Origin: Pseudonocardia oceani
Lineage (GTDB): Bacteria; Actinomycetota; Actinomycetes; Mycobacteriales; Pseudonocardiaceae
NCBI RefSeq assembly: GCF_019263585.2
Contig: NZ_JADQDF010000001.1
Span: forward strand, 3,658,001-3,722,000
Reading direction: 5' to 3'
DNA length: 64,000 nt
A program made the translations under genes and the position numbers. The notes beneath the pieces are model-generated. The model saw only the letters and a list, made by a program, of their open reading frames with translations. It was not told the origin of the DNA and searched no databases. The number at the start of each line of letters is the position of its first letter. Positions within the stretch are counted from its first letter, which is position 1. Shown piece after piece: positions 20,578 through 28,902 of this stretch.

Positions 20578-21549
20578 TCAGGCGTTGCCGTCGAACAGGC
20601 TCGTGACCGACCCGTCGTCGAACACCTGGTGGATGGCCTGGGCCAGGAGCGGGGCGATCGAGAGGACCGTCATCGCCGGGAACCGCTTCTCGTCGGGGAT
20701 CGGGAGGGTGTCGGTGAAGACCACCTCACGGGCCCCGCAGGTGCTGAGGCGCTCGGTGGCGGGGCCGGACAGGACGCCGTGGGTGGCGGCGACGATCACG
20801 TCGCGGGCGCCCTGGGCCAGGAGGGCCTCGACGGCCTTGGCCACCGTGCCGCCGGTGTCGATCATGTCGTCGATGACGACGCAGGTGCGGCCGTCGATGT
20901 CGCCGACGACGCGGTTGGCGACGGCCTCGTTGGGCTTGCGGGGGTCGCGGGTCTTGTGGATGAAGGCCAGCGGGGTGCCGCCGAGGGTCTCGGCCCAGCG
21001 CTCGGCCAGGCGGACGCGGCCGGAGTCGGGGGAGACGACGGCGAGCTCGCGGTCGGCGTAGGTGCGCTTGATGTACTCGGCGAGCACCGGGAGGGCGAAG
21101 AGGTGGTCGACCGGACCGTCGAAGAAGCCCTGGATCTGGGCGGTGTGCAGGTCGACGGTCATGATCCGGTCGGCCCCGGCGACGAGGAACATGTCGGCGA
21201 TGAGCCGGGCGGAGATGGGCTCGCGGCCGCGGTGCTTCTTGTCCTGGCGCGCGTAGCCCCAGAACGGCATGACGACGGTGATCCGCTTCGCCGAGGCGCG
21301 CTTGAGCGCGTCGACCATGATCAGGTGCTCCATGATCTGGTCGTTGATCGGCGCGGAGTGGCTCTGCAGCACGAACGCGTCGCAGCCGCGGACCGACTCC
21401 TCGAACCGGACGAAGATCTCCCCGTTGGCGAACGAGTACGCCGACTGCGGCGTGATCGTGACGTCGAGGTGCTTGGCGACCTGCTCGGCGAGCTCGGGGT
21501 GGGCCCGCCCGGAGAAGAGCATCAGGTTCTTCTTGGGCGTTGCCGACAT
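20578..21549 (-). CDS. prs: Ribose-phosphate pyrophosphokinase
   Basis: A 323-residue enzyme that makes PRPP from ribose-5-phosphate and ATP for nucleotide, histidine and tryptophan synthesis. Visible motifs: YSFANGEIFVRFEESVRG, the flexible loop region QDKKHRGREPISARLIADM, DLHTAQIQGFF, SPDSGRVRLAERWAE, and the PRPP-binding VVIDDMIDTGGT. The ATG at 21549 has GGTGAG upstream and lies 5 bases after the glmU stop; a GTG 9 bases earlier is possible but less well placed. It forms a two-gene unit with glmU, as in most actinobacteria. Confidence 0.95.
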   Translation of the reverse strand: MSATPKKNLMLFSGRAHPELAEQVAKHLDVTITPQSAYSFANGEIFVRFEESVRGCDAFVLQSHSAPINDQIMEHLIMVDALKRASAKRITVVMPFWGYARQDKKHRGREPISARLIADMFLVAGADRIMTVDLHTAQIQGFFDGPVDHLFALPVLAEYIKRTYADRELAVVSPDSGRVRLAERWAETLGGTPLAFIHKTRDPRKPNEAVANRVVGDIDGRTCVVIDDMIDTGGTVAKAVEALLAQGARDVIVAATHGVLSGPATERLSTCGAREVVFTDTLPIPDEKRFPAMTVLSIAPLLAQAIHQVFDDGSVTSLFDGNA

Positions 21550-21554
21550 GGCGC

Positions 21555-23054
21555 TCACCGCTGGGTGCCTCCGTTGGAAGAGTTGACCGAGGACGCCCGG
21601 GCGGCGGCCTCGGCGGCCGGGGTGCCGGGGCGCTTGCGCTCCACCCACCCCTCGATGGTGCGCTGCGATCCGGCCGACACGGCCAGCGCCCCCGGCGGGA
21701 CGTCGTCGCGCACGACCGTGCCGGCGCCGGTGTAGGCGCCGTCGCCGACCTGCACGGGGGCGACGAACGTGTTGTCCGACCCCGTCTTGACGTGCGAGCC
21801 GACGACGGTGCGCTGCTTGCGCACGCCGTCGTAGTTGACGAACACCGACGACGCGCCGATGTTGCTGTGCTCGCCGATCGTGGCGTCGCCGACGTAGGTC
21901 AGGTGCGGGACCTTCGTGCCGGCGCCGATGTCGGCGTTCTTGACCTCGACGAACGTGCCGATCTTGCCGCGGTCGCCCAGCCGCGCGCCGGGGCGCAGGT
22001 AGGCGAACGGGCCGACGGACGCGCCTGCGCCGATCACCGACTCGCTGCCGTGCGTGCGGACCACCGTGGCGCCGGCGCCGATCTCGCACGAGGTGAGCGT
22101 GGTGTCGGGGCCGATCTCCGCGCCGCCGTCGACCGAGGTCACTCCGTGCAGCTGCGTGCCGGGGTGCAGCGTGACATCGGCGGCGAGCTGGACCTGCACG
22201 TCGACCCAGGTCGTGGCCGGGTCGACGACGGTGACGCCCTCGCGCATCCAGTGCACGAGCACCCGGCGGTTCAGCTCGGCGCGCAGGGCGGCGAGCTGCA
22301 CGCGGTCGTTGACGCCCGCCACCTGCCACGCGTCCTCGCACACGACGGCCGCGGCGACGGCGCCGTCGGTGTGGGCCAGCGCGACGAGGTCGGTGAGGTA
22401 CAGCTCGCCCTGGCTGTTGGAGGTGCTCAGCCGCGGCACGGCGGAGCGCAGGAACGCGGCGTCGAAGACGTAGACCCCGGAGTTGATCTCGCGGATCGCG
22501 CGCTGCCCGGCGGTGGCGTCGCGCTCCTCGATTATCGCGGTGACGGCACCGTCGACGTCGCGCAGCACCCGGCCGTAGCCCGACGCGTCGGCGGGCTCGG
22601 TGGTGAGCACGGTGACCGCGGCGCCGGCGACGGCGTGCTCGGCGAGCAGCGCGTGCAGCGTCGGCGTCTCCAGCAGCGGGACGTCGCCGCTGGAGACCAG
22701 CACCGGACCGGTGAGGTCGGGCGGCAGTGCGTCGAGCCCGCAGGACACGGCGTGCCCGGTGCCGAGCTGGCGGTCCTGGACGGCGACGTGCACCGGGCGG
22801 CCGAGCTCGTCGCCGAGGCCGCCGACGGCGGCGGTGACCTGCTCGCGGTCGTGGCCGAGCACGACGACGAGGTGCGCGGGGTCGAGCGCGGCGACGGCGT
22901 GGACGGCGTGCCCGAGCAGCGTGCGACCGCCGATCGCGTGCAGCACCTTGGTCGTGGCCGAGCGCATCCGGGTGCCGCGGCCGGCGGCCAGGACGATCGC
23001 CGCCGACGGCGGGGGCGTCACGGGTGCGGTCACCGGGGGGACGGGGACGGGCAT
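21555..23054 (-). CDS. glmU: Bifunctional GlcNAc-1-P uridylyltransferase / GlcN-1-P acetyltransferase
   Basis: A 499-residue bifunctional enzyme making UDP-GlcNAc for peptidoglycan. The N-terminal pyrophosphorylase domain has [18 protein letters not shown], and the C-terminal left-handed beta-helix acetyltransferase has [20 protein letters not shown] (catalytic histidine) and [17 protein letters not shown] short low-complexity tail after GWVERKR is extra, as in other actinobacteria. A TAGGAT -10-like box on the minus strand at about 23125-23130 may drive the glmU-prs unit. The 222-base gap to the next gene (23055-23276) otherwise shows only GC-rich sequence with two divergent starts. Confidence 0.95.
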   Translation of the reverse strand: MPVPVPPVTAPVTPPPSAAIVLAAGRGTRMRSATTKVLHAIGGRTLLGHAVHAVAALDPAHLVVVLGHDREQVTAAVGGLGDELGRPVHVAVQDRQLGTGHAVSCGLDALPPDLTGPVLVSSGDVPLLETPTLHALLAEHAVAGAAVTVLTTEPADASGYGRVLRDVDGAVTAIIEERDATAGQRAIREINSGVYVFDAAFLRSAVPRLSTSNSQGELYLTDLVALAHTDGAVAAAVVCEDAWQVAGVNDRVQLAALRAELNRRVLVHWMREGVTVVDPATTWVDVQVQLAADVTLHPGTQLHGVTSVDGGAEIGPDTTLTSCEIGAGATVVRTHGSESVIGAGASVGPFAYLRPGARLGDRGKIGTFVEVKNADIGAGTKVPHLTYVGDATIGEHSNIGASSVFVNYDGVRKQRTVVGSHVKTGSDNTFVAPVQVGDGAYTGAGTVVRDDVPPGALAVSAGSQRTIEGWVERKRPGTPAAEAAARASSVNSSNGGTQR

Positions 23055-23276
23055 GGGAGCGGCTCCCTGGTCGACTGGCGATCCGGTCCGGGCCGCGGGG
23101 GCGGCACCGGACCGGAGTACCCCGGGATCCTACGTCGTGCCCCGCGTGCCGCCCCGGACCAGCCGCGAACGTCACGAGGTCACGGTGCGGTAGCGGTGAG
23201 TAACCCCCGTGGTCCTCGCTCGTTGGGCCGATCGGACGCGCGGCACGACGAACCGGCCCCGCGAGGCACGTGGGTG

Positions 23277-23759
23277 ATGAGGACGTCGATGGGTGCGCAC
23301 AGCAAGAGCGTTTCGTTCCGGACCCGGCTCGCGGTGGCGCTCGCCGTCGCCGGGCTGGCCACGTTCGGCGTGGTGGGGACGGCGACCGCCGGCGAGGGGA
23401 CGGTCGACGGCACTCCCTGCTCCGAGTCCACCCGCGCGTGCGTGGACATCGACGGCAAGCAGGCCTGGCTGATCGACGACGGCGAGGTCGTCCGCGGGCC
23501 GGTGCAGATCAGCACGGGCGGCGAGGGCCGGGAGACCCCGCGCGGCGTGTTCAGCGTCGAGTGGAAGAACAAGGACCACCGCAGCGCCGAGTTCAACAAC
23601 GCGCCGATGCCGTTCGCGGTGTTCTTCGCGGCCGGCGGGGTGGCGTTCCACGAGGGCAACCTGCACACGCAGTCGGCCGGCTGCGTCCGCATGGCCTACG
23701 AGGACGCCGAGGCGTGGTTCGAGTTCCTGGAGCCGGGCGACCGGGTCGAGGTCCGCTGA
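23277..23759 (+). CDS. Secreted L,D-transpeptidase (YkuD-domain) protein
   Basis: A 160-residue exported protein. A signal peptide spans about residues 14-38 (RTRLAVALAVAGLATFGVVGTATA). The mature part is a minimal YkuD domain with strand VDIDGKQAWLIDDGEVV, the TPRGVFSV loop, then H125 and the catalytic SAGCVRM with C136 and R138. Such enzymes form 3-3 cross-links in peptidoglycan or attach wall proteins. It lacks the Ig-like domains of mycobacterial Ldt proteins, so it is a small stand-alone version. The ATG at 23277 directly follows an in-frame GTG; either could be used. Divergent from glmU. Confidence 0.82.
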   Translation: MRTSMGAHSKSVSFRTRLAVALAVAGLATFGVVGTATAGEGTVDGTPCSESTRACVDIDGKQAWLIDDGEVVRGPVQISTGGEGRETPRGVFSVEWKNKDHRSAEFNNAPMPFAVFFAAGGVAFHEGNLHTQSAGCVRMAYEDAEAWFEFLEPGDRVEVR

Positions 23760-23883
23760 CCGTCCACTGAGTACCGACCCGGACCAGCCGCTCGACCGCT
23801 GAACGGCGGTCCGTCACCGGTTCGGGGTGCGCCGCCGCCGATCTCCGCCGTTCACCCGTTCGCCGTCGATCTCCGACCGGTCG

Positions 23884-23900
23884 TCTCACACTGCGTGAGA
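23884..23900. promoter_or_regulatory. Short palindrome upstream of the OsmC gene
   Basis: TCTCAC at 23884-23889 and GTGAGA at 23895-23900 form a perfect 6-base inverted repeat around ACTGC, about 70 bases before the osmC-like ATG. It could be an operator for a redox regulator, or a chance match. Confidence 0.3.
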
Positions 23901-23968
23901 AAGCGGATGACCGGGCACCCACAGGCGTTGAGGGACGAGACGGCAGACGAACACGGAGGTTCACCGGT

Positions 23969-24409
23969 ATGCCCATGCGCACCGCACGCACGGCCTGGAA
24001 CGGCACGCTCGAGAACGGGTCGGGGCAGGTCGAGCTGAGCAGCAGCAAGGTCGGCACCTACGACGTGAGCTTCCCCAAGCGCGCGGCGGACGACGCGGGC
24101 GGCACCACCAGCCCGGAGGAGCTCATCGCGGCGGCGCACTCCAGCTGCTACGCGATGCAGCTGTCGGCGTTCATCGCCGAGGCCGGTGGCACCCCGCAGT
24201 CGCTCGACGTCACCGCCGACGTGACGCTCGGCCCGGACGAGGCCAACGGCGGCTTCGCCATCACCTCCATCGCGCTCACCGTGCGCGGTGAGGTCGAGGG
24301 CCTCGACGCGGCCGGCTTCGAGGCCGCCGCGCAGAAGGCCAAGGAGGGCTGCCCGGTCAGCAAGGCGCTGGCCGGCACCACGATCACGCTGGACGCCGGC
24401 CTCGAATGA
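23969..24409 (+). CDS. OsmC/Ohr family peroxiredoxin
   Basis: A 146-residue OsmC-type thiol peroxidase that reduces organic hydroperoxides in the cytoplasm. Both family cysteines are present: C60 in AAAHSSCYAMQLS and C128 in KEGCPVSKAL. The catalytic arginine would be in the first 30-40 residues. GGAGG stands 9 bases before the ATG, a good ribosome binding site. The closest subfamily looks like OsmC proper (TSPEELIAAAHSSC) rather than Ohr. A terminator hairpin follows at 24522-24549. Confidence 0.88.
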   Translation: MPMRTARTAWNGTLENGSGQVELSSSKVGTYDVSFPKRAADDAGGTTSPEELIAAAHSSCYAMQLSAFIAEAGGTPQSLDVTADVTLGPDEANGGFAITSIALTVRGEVEGLDAAGFEAAAQKAKEGCPVSKALAGTTITLDAGLE

Positions 24410-24444
24410 GGACGGTCACGAGGGGCTCCACGGAGGAGATCGGC

Positions 24445-24507
24445 ATGAGGTGCACGGGGAACGGTCGGCCCGAGCCGACCCCGCCGCCGCGACCGGGCGG
24501 TCGCTGA
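24445..24507 (+). CDS. Possible 20-residue small protein
   Basis: An ATG preceded by GGAGGAG at a 7-base spacing opens a 20-codon frame ending in TGA at 24505-24507. The peptide is Cys-, Pro- and Arg-rich and starts MRCTGNGRPEP. It lies 36 bases after the osmC-like gene and before the shared terminator, so it would be on the same transcript. No relative is known to me; it may simply be a chance frame after a good Shine-Dalgarno sequence. Confidence 0.25.
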   Translation: MRCTGNGRPEPTPPPRPGGR

Positions 24508-24521
24508 GCGGGACGGGCGGG

Positions 24522-24549
24522 AGGGCGGACGACCACGGTCGTCCGCCCT
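24522..24549. terminator. Hairpin between the OsmC gene and tRNA-Gln
   Basis: Arms 24522-24534 and 24537-24549 are perfect 13-base inverted repeats with AC between them. The genes on the two sides converge, so it can stop both the OsmC transcript and the tRNA-Gln transcript. Confidence 0.8.
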
Positions 24550-24574
24550 TCGTCGTGTCCGGGGACGGGTCCTG

Positions 24575-24645
24575 CTCCGCCGCCAGGATTCGAACCTGGA
24601 CCTACTGAACCAAAATCAGCAGTGCTGCCCTTACACCACGGCGGA
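24575..24645 (-). tRNA. tRNA-Gln (anticodon UUG)
   Basis: Read on the minus strand the cloverleaf closes fully: acceptor TCCGCCG with CGGCGGA, D stem GTG/CAC, anticodon arm GCTGA-TTTTGGT-TCAGT giving anticodon TTG, and T arm CCAGG-TTCGAAT-CCTGG. The discriminator base is G, as usual for glutamine. The CCA end is not encoded. Confidence 0.93.
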
Positions 24646-24726
24646 CAGGCCTCCATCCTGGCACGTCCGGCTCCGCCGTCTGCCGAGGCCACCGCCCCCG
24701 GCCATCGCTCCGCCCGGACCGTTTCG

Positions 24727-24746
24727 CCGGGAGTTTCCGTTCCCGG
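24727..24746. repeat. Small inverted repeat upstream of the desaturase gene
   Basis: CCGGGA (24727-24732) and TCCCGG (24741-24746) pair around an 8-base centre, about 85 bases before the desaturase ATG and 25 bases before a TACCCT -10-like box at 24772-24777. It is placed where an operator would sit, but could be chance. Confidence 0.3.
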
Positions 24747-24830
24747 TGCTGCGCATCCGGGGGAGCGCGACCTACCCTCGGAAGCGGATGTGGCCGCCGA
24801 CGACGGCCACCTGCCGAACCGAGGAGCCGC

Positions 24831-25778
24831 ATGTCGATCACTGCCCAGGCCGTACCCGATCCGCTGCGGGAGGGCCCCAACCCCGTGCTCGGGGGGCAGC
24901 GCACCCGCTTCCAGCACGCGATGATCTACGTGTTCGTGGGCGGGCCGATGATCGCGCTCGTCGCGGCCGTGCCGCTGGCCTGGGGCTGGGGCGTCGGCTG
25001 GCACGACCTCGCGCTGCTGGGGGTCTTCTACGTGCTGGCCGTCCTGGGCGTCACCGTCGGGTTCCACCGGCACTTCACGCACAAGGCGTTCAAGGCCAAG
25101 CCGTGGCTGCGCGTCGTCATGGCGATCACCGGTTCGCTGGCCGTGCAGGGCAACGTCTTCAACTGGGTGGCCGACCACCGCCGCCACCACGCGTTCTCCG
25201 ACAAGGAGGGCGACCCGCACTCGCCGTGGGCGTTCGGCACCTCGCCCGCGGCCGTCGCCAAGGGCTTCCTGCACGCGCACATGGGCTGGTTCTTCGACCG
25301 CAACGAGACCAACCACGCCCGGTTCATCCCGGACCTGCTCGCCGACCGCGCCATCGTGCGCGTCGCGCGGACGTTCGGCCTGTGGGTCGCGGTCAGCCTG
25401 CTGCTCCCGGCGCTGATCGGCGGCCTGGTGACGTGGTCGTGGCAGGGTGCGGTCACCGGCTTCTTCTGGGGAGGGCTGGTGCGCCTCGCGATCTCCAACC
25501 ACGTGACGTGGTCGATCAACTCGATCTGCCACATGGTCGGCAAGCGCCCGTTCCGCTCGCGCGACCGCTCGCGCAACTTCTGGCCGCTGGCCGTGCTGTC
25601 GATGGGCGAGTCGTGGCACAACCTGCACCACGCCGACCCGACCTGCGCGCGGCACGGCGTGCTGCCCGGCCAGATCGACATCTCCGCGCGCGTCATCTGG
25701 ATCTTCGAGCGGTTCGGCTGGGCGCACGACGTCCGCTGGCCCACCCCGACGCGCCTGGCCAAGCTGTCGAGCCGCTGA
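24831..25778 (+). CDS. Acyl-CoA/acyl-lipid desaturase (delta-9 type)
   Basis: A 315-residue membrane desaturase with about four membrane helices. All three histidine boxes for the di-iron centre are present: H79-R-H-F-T-H84, H116-R-R-H-H120, and H263-N-L-H-H267. The layout matches stearoyl-CoA desaturase-like enzymes that put a double bond in saturated acyl chains to adjust membrane fluidity. A GAGGAG ribosome binding site precedes the ATG. The gene stands alone, with the tRNA-Gln promoter side upstream and a PIG-L gene downstream after 52 bases. No dedicated reductase or ferredoxin gene is adjacent. Confidence 0.9.
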   Translation: MSITAQAVPDPLREGPNPVLGGQRTRFQHAMIYVFVGGPMIALVAAVPLAWGWGVGWHDLALLGVFYVLAVLGVTVGFHRHFTHKAFKAKPWLRVVMAITGSLAVQGNVFNWVADHRRHHAFSDKEGDPHSPWAFGTSPAAVAKGFLHAHMGWFFDRNETNHARFIPDLLADRAIVRVARTFGLWVAVSLLLPALIGGLVTWSWQGAVTGFFWGGLVRLAISNHVTWSINSICHMVGKRPFRSRDRSRNFWPLAVLSMGESWHNLHHADPTCARHGVLPGQIDISARVIWIFERFGWAHDVRWPTPTRLAKLSSR

Positions 25779-25830
25779 CCCGGCTCACCGCCGGTGAGCG
25801 CGTTCGTCCGTCCGTGGGACACTGACCGGC

Positions 25831-26502
25831 GTGCTCAGCCTCCTGCCCGAGCGTCTCGACCGGATGCTGCTCCTGGGCGCCCACTGCGACGACATCGCGA
25901 TCGGTGCCGGCGGTGCGCTCCTGGAGCTGTGCCGCTCCCACCCCGGCATCGCGGTGACCGCGCTCGTCCTCACCGGCGGCGGGTCGCTGCGCGAGGAGGA
26001 GGAGCGGGCCGCGCTCGCGGCGTTCTGCCCGGGTGCGCGCCTGGAGGTCTCGGTCCTCGACCTGCCCGACGGCCGCGTCCCCACCCGCTGGGAGCGCGCC
26101 AAGCTCTCGCTGGAGGAGCTCCGCGCGCACGGTGAGCCCGACCTCGTGTTCGCGCCGTCGCCGCACGACGCGCACCAGGACCACCGCACGCTCGCCGAGC
26201 TCGTCCCCACCGTGTTCCGCGACCACCTGGCGCTGGGCTACGAGATCCTCAAGTGGGACGGCGACCTGCGCCAGCCCACCGCCTACCTGCCGCTGGCGGA
26301 GCCGGTGCTGCGGGAGAAGGTCGCGAAGCTGCACGAGCACTACGGCAGCCAGCGCGACCGCAGCTGGTTCGACCCCGAGACGTTCGCCGGCCTCGCGCGG
26401 ATCCGGGGCGTGCAGTGCCACGCCCGGTACGCCGAGGCCTTCCACGTGTCCAAGCTGGTGCTCGGCGTGGCACCGCTGACCGGGCCCGACCCGGTCGACT
26501 AG
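25831..26502 (+). CDS. PIG-L family deacetylase
   Basis: A 223-residue zinc-dependent LmbE-like N-deacetylase. The metal-binding motif is H18-C-D20-D21 in [13 protein letters not shown], and the second zinc ligand is in [13 protein letters not shown]. Relatives remove acetyl groups from N-acetyl sugars or glycolipids. It is followed after 38 bases by a nucleotide-sugar epimerase gene on the same strand, so the pair likely modifies an activated or glycan-bound amino sugar. The GTG start lies 7 bases after GACACT, a weak -10 box, fitting a leaderless message. It is shorter than mycothiol deacetylase MshB (about 300), so I do not call it mshB. Confidence 0.82.
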   Translation: MLSLLPERLDRMLLLGAHCDDIAIGAGGALLELCRSHPGIAVTALVLTGGGSLREEEERAALAAFCPGARLEVSVLDLPDGRVPTRWERAKLSLEELRAHGEPDLVFAPSPHDAHQDHRTLAELVPTVFRDHLALGYEILKWDGDLRQPTAYLPLAEPVLREKVAKLHEHYGSQRDRSWFDPETFAGLARIRGVQCHARYAEAFHVSKLVLGVAPLTGPDPVD

Positions 26503-26540
26503 CACTTCCACCCCCCGATCGACCCGAGGAGATCTCCGAC

Positions 26541-27563
26541 GTGCGTGTTCTGCTGACCGGCCACCAGGGCTACCTGGGCACCGTGATGGCCCCGATCCTG
26601 GCCGCGGCCGGGCACGAGGTGACGGGCCTGGACTCCGGCCTGTTCGCCGACTGCATCCTGGGCGGGCTCGACCGCCCCGACGTCGAGGGACTGACCACCG
26701 ACCTGCGCGACGTCACCGTCGAGCAACTGGCCGGGTTCGACGCCGTCGTCCACATGGCGGCGCTGTCGAACGACCCGCTGGGCTCGCTGGCCCCGGAGAT
26801 CACCTACGACATCAACCACCACGCGTCGACGCGGCTCGCGCGGCTGGCCAAGGAGGCGGGCGTGCAGCGCTTCGCCTACGCCTCCACCTGCTCGGTCTAC
26901 GGCGCGCAGTCCGGCGACGACCTCGTCGACGAGGACGCGCCGCTCAAGCCCGTCACCCCGTACGCGATCTCCAAGGTCCGCGTCGAGGACGACCTCGCCG
27001 AGCTGGCCGACTCCGATTTCGTGCCGGTCTCGTTGCGCAACGCCACCGCGTTCGGGTTCTCCCCGCGCCTGCGCGCCGACATCGTGCTCAACAACCTCGT
27101 CGGACGCGCGATCCTCACCGGCGAGGTCACCGTGCTCTCCGACGGCACCCCCTGGCGCCCGCTGGCCCACGCCGAGGACATCGCCGGTGCCGTCGTCGCC
27201 GCGCTGGCCGCCCCGGCCGACGTCGTGCGCGCCCGCGCGTTCAACGTGGGCTCGGAGAAGAACAACCGCACCGTCGCCGAGATCGCGCAGGCCGTGATCG
27301 ACGCCGTGCCGGGCTCCACCCTCAACATCACCGGCGAGGCGGGCAACGACCCCCGCAGCTACCGCGTCGACTTCTCCCGCGCCCGCAAGGAGCTCGACTT
27401 CGAGGCGAAGTGGAGCATCCCGGACGGCGCCCGCCAGCTGGCCGGCGAGTACCGGGAGCGCGGCCTGACGCAGGAGAGCTTCGACAACAGCTTCACGAGG
27501 CTCGCCGTGCTCAACCGCAGGCAGGCGGAGGGCACGCTCGACGGGAACATGCGCGTCCTCTAG
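26541..27563 (+). CDS. NAD-dependent sugar epimerase/dehydratase (extended SDR)
   Basis: A 340-residue extended short-chain dehydrogenase with an N-terminal Rossmann motif ([15 protein letters not shown]), the serine strand YASTCSVYG, and the Y-x3-K catalytic pair in [10 protein letters not shown]. Proteins of this type convert nucleotide-diphospho sugars. The start is a GTG with GAGGAGATC 12 bases upstream. Its TAG stop (27561-27563) is part of a CTAG tetramer that borders the IS element, so the insertion left the gene whole. The natural terminator is now on the far side of the IS (28562-28611). Confidence 0.85.
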   Translation: MRVLLTGHQGYLGTVMAPILAAAGHEVTGLDSGLFADCILGGLDRPDVEGLTTDLRDVTVEQLAGFDAVVHMAALSNDPLGSLAPEITYDINHHASTRLARLAKEAGVQRFAYASTCSVYGAQSGDDLVDEDAPLKPVTPYAISKVRVEDDLAELADSDFVPVSLRNATAFGFSPRLRADIVLNNLVGRAILTGEVTVLSDGTPWRPLAHAEDIAGAVVAALAAPADVVRARAFNVGSEKNNRTVAEIAQAVIDAVPGSTLNITGEAGNDPRSYRVDFSRARKELDFEAKWSIPDGARQLAGEYRERGLTQESFDNSFTRLAVLNRRQAEGTLDGNMRVL

Positions 27564-28539
27564 ACGAGTAAGTCCGAATGCGATCAGTGGTCGTAGGCGG
27601 TCAGGGAGCGGGTGATCGGTTGGCCGGTGGCCCGGTTGTGCCAGATCGCGGCGGTCAGGGCGAGGAGGCGTTGTCCGATCCGGGCGCCGACCCCGTCGAT
27701 GGTGCGTCCGCCATGTAGTTCCAGGTCGAGCTGTCCTTTGAGGGTGTCGAAGATCGATTCGACGAGTTGGCGGACGGGTTTGAGCAGATGCTCGGCTGGA
27801 TGCGGGGTGCGGTTGCGGTAGGACGGTCGCAGTAGTGCAATACCGCGTTCGGCGAGGTAGGTGTCGAGTTCGCGGGACACGTAGCCCTTGTCGGCGATGA
27901 TGGTGAGTCCGGGCCGGTCGGCGGTCAGAGTGTGGTCGTGGTCCAGTGCGGCAATGAGCACCTGGCGTTCGTCGATCTTGGGGTCGGCCAGGGCCCAGGT
28001 GATAGGCAGCCCGGACGGGGTGGCGATCAGGTGCAGGCGCAGTCCCCAGAAGAACCGTGAGTGCGAGGCGCAGTAGCTGTAGCCGGCCCAGCCGGCGAGG
28101 TTGGAGCGCTTGACCGTGGGGCGGGAACGGGCGCACTCGACCGGGGTGGAGTCCACGACCCAGACCGGGTCGGCCCATAGATCGGTGTCGGTGGCCAGTA
28201 CCCGGATCAGCTGTTTGATCAGGGGCAACGCCGCGCGTAGACGCTTGTTGTAGCCCGACTGGCCGGGCAGGTAGGGGAACGCGCCGGGCAGGTGTGTGGG
28301 CACGAACCGCAGCCACCGGGCCTCGGACCGCACGCCGAGCAGGACCTGGGCGACGGCGAGGGTGAGCAGTTCGGCGTCGGAGAGTTTCGGTGGTCTCCCG
28401 GTGCGGGTGCGGCGCCCGAGATAGTCATCGATCTTGACGTAAAGTGCGGTCAGGAGGGTGTTGAGGTTGGTCGTCACACACTGACCTTCAACACCCTCCG
28501 TCCACCTTCGTGGGTGCCACGCCGTTAGGACTTACTCGT
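27564..28539 (-). mobile_element. IS982-like insertion sequence
   Basis: A 976-base element bounded by perfect 12-base terminal inverted repeats (ACGAGTAAGTCC at 27564-27575 and its complement at 28528-28539). It is flanked on both sides by CTAG (27560-27563 and 28540-28543). As CTAG is its own complement, it may be a 4-base target duplication or part of a 16-base repeat. The single gene inside is an intact transposase. The inner sequence is visibly less GC-rich than its surroundings, which fits recent arrival. Confidence 0.88.
27584..28477 (-). CDS. IS982-like transposase
   Basis: A 297-residue DDE transposase. It starts TTNLNTLLTALYVKIDDYL, has the helical N-terminal region to about residue 85, then VWVVDSTPVE (first aspartate), RFFWGLRLHLIATPSG, the second aspartate strand LTIIADKGYVS, and the catalytic-glutamate helix RQLVESIFDTLKGQLDLE. 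I recall this architecture from actinobacterial proteins labelled IS982 family; membership of the wider IS5 superfamily is the alternative. The frame is unbroken, so the element may still move. It opposes the epimerase gene. Confidence 0.88.
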   Translation of the reverse strand: MTTNLNTLLTALYVKIDDYLGRRTRTGRPPKLSDAELLTLAVAQVLLGVRSEARWLRFVPTHLPGAFPYLPGQSGYNKRLRAALPLIKQLIRVLATDTDLWADPVWVVDSTPVECARSRPTVKRSNLAGWAGYSYCASHSRFFWGLRLHLIATPSGLPITWALADPKIDERQVLIAALDHDHTLTADRPGLTIIADKGYVSRELDTYLAERGIALLRPSYRNRTPHPAEHLLKPVRQLVESIFDTLKGQLDLELHGGRTIDGVGARIGQRLLALTAAIWHNRATGQPITRSLTAYDH

Positions 28540-28561
28540 CTAGGCCCACCGGATCGCACGT

Positions 28562-28611
28562 CGGAGCCGGAACGCCGTTCGAGTCCCCTCGGGGAGTGCG
28601 TTCCGGCTCCG
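28562..28611. terminator. Hairpin originally ending the epimerase operon
   Basis: Arms 28562-28575 and 28598-28611 pair over 14 bases (CGGAGCCGGAACGC and complement). The loop contains a second small stem TCCCC/GGGGA. Without the IS, this hairpin would begin about 20 bases after the epimerase stop. Confidence 0.7.
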
Positions 28612-28632
28612 GAGTGCGGTAGTAACGGGTGC

Positions 28633-28902
28633 ATGTGTCGCAACATCCGCGTCCTGCACAACTTCGAGCCCCCCGCCACCGATGCCGAGGTCTCCGGTGC
28701 TGCCCTGCAGTACGTGCGGAAGGTGTCGGGGGCGGCGAAGCCGTCGGCCGCCAACGAGGCCGCGTTCGCCCGCGCCGTGCAGGCCGTCGAGGCGGCCACC
28801 CGCGAGCTGCTCGACTCCCTCGTCACCTCCGCCCCGCCCAAGGACCGCGAGGTGGAGGCGGCGAAGGCGCGGGAGCGGGCCGCGGTGCGCTACGGCACCT
28901 AG
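28633..28902 (+). CDS. DUF2277 family protein
   Basis: An 89-residue protein starting MCRNIRVLHNFEPPAT, the invariant opening of DUF2277, then VSGAALQYVRKVSGAAKPS and a helical, charged C-terminal half. The function is unknown to me; family members are small, cytosolic and common in actinobacteria. The ATG is 7 bases after TAGTAA, a -10-like box, so it may be leaderless. Its TAG stop shares four bases (CTAG, 28899-28902) with the stop of the convergent sugar dehydrogenase gene. Confidence 0.85.
   Translation: MCRNIRVLHNFEPPATDAEVSGAALQYVRKVSGAAKPSAANEAAFARAVQAVEAATRELLDSLVTSAPPKDREVEAAKARERAAVRYGT

Noticed and set aside
25831..26502. MshB mycothiol deacetylase
   Set aside because: Too short and placed with a sugar epimerase rather than with mycothiol genes.
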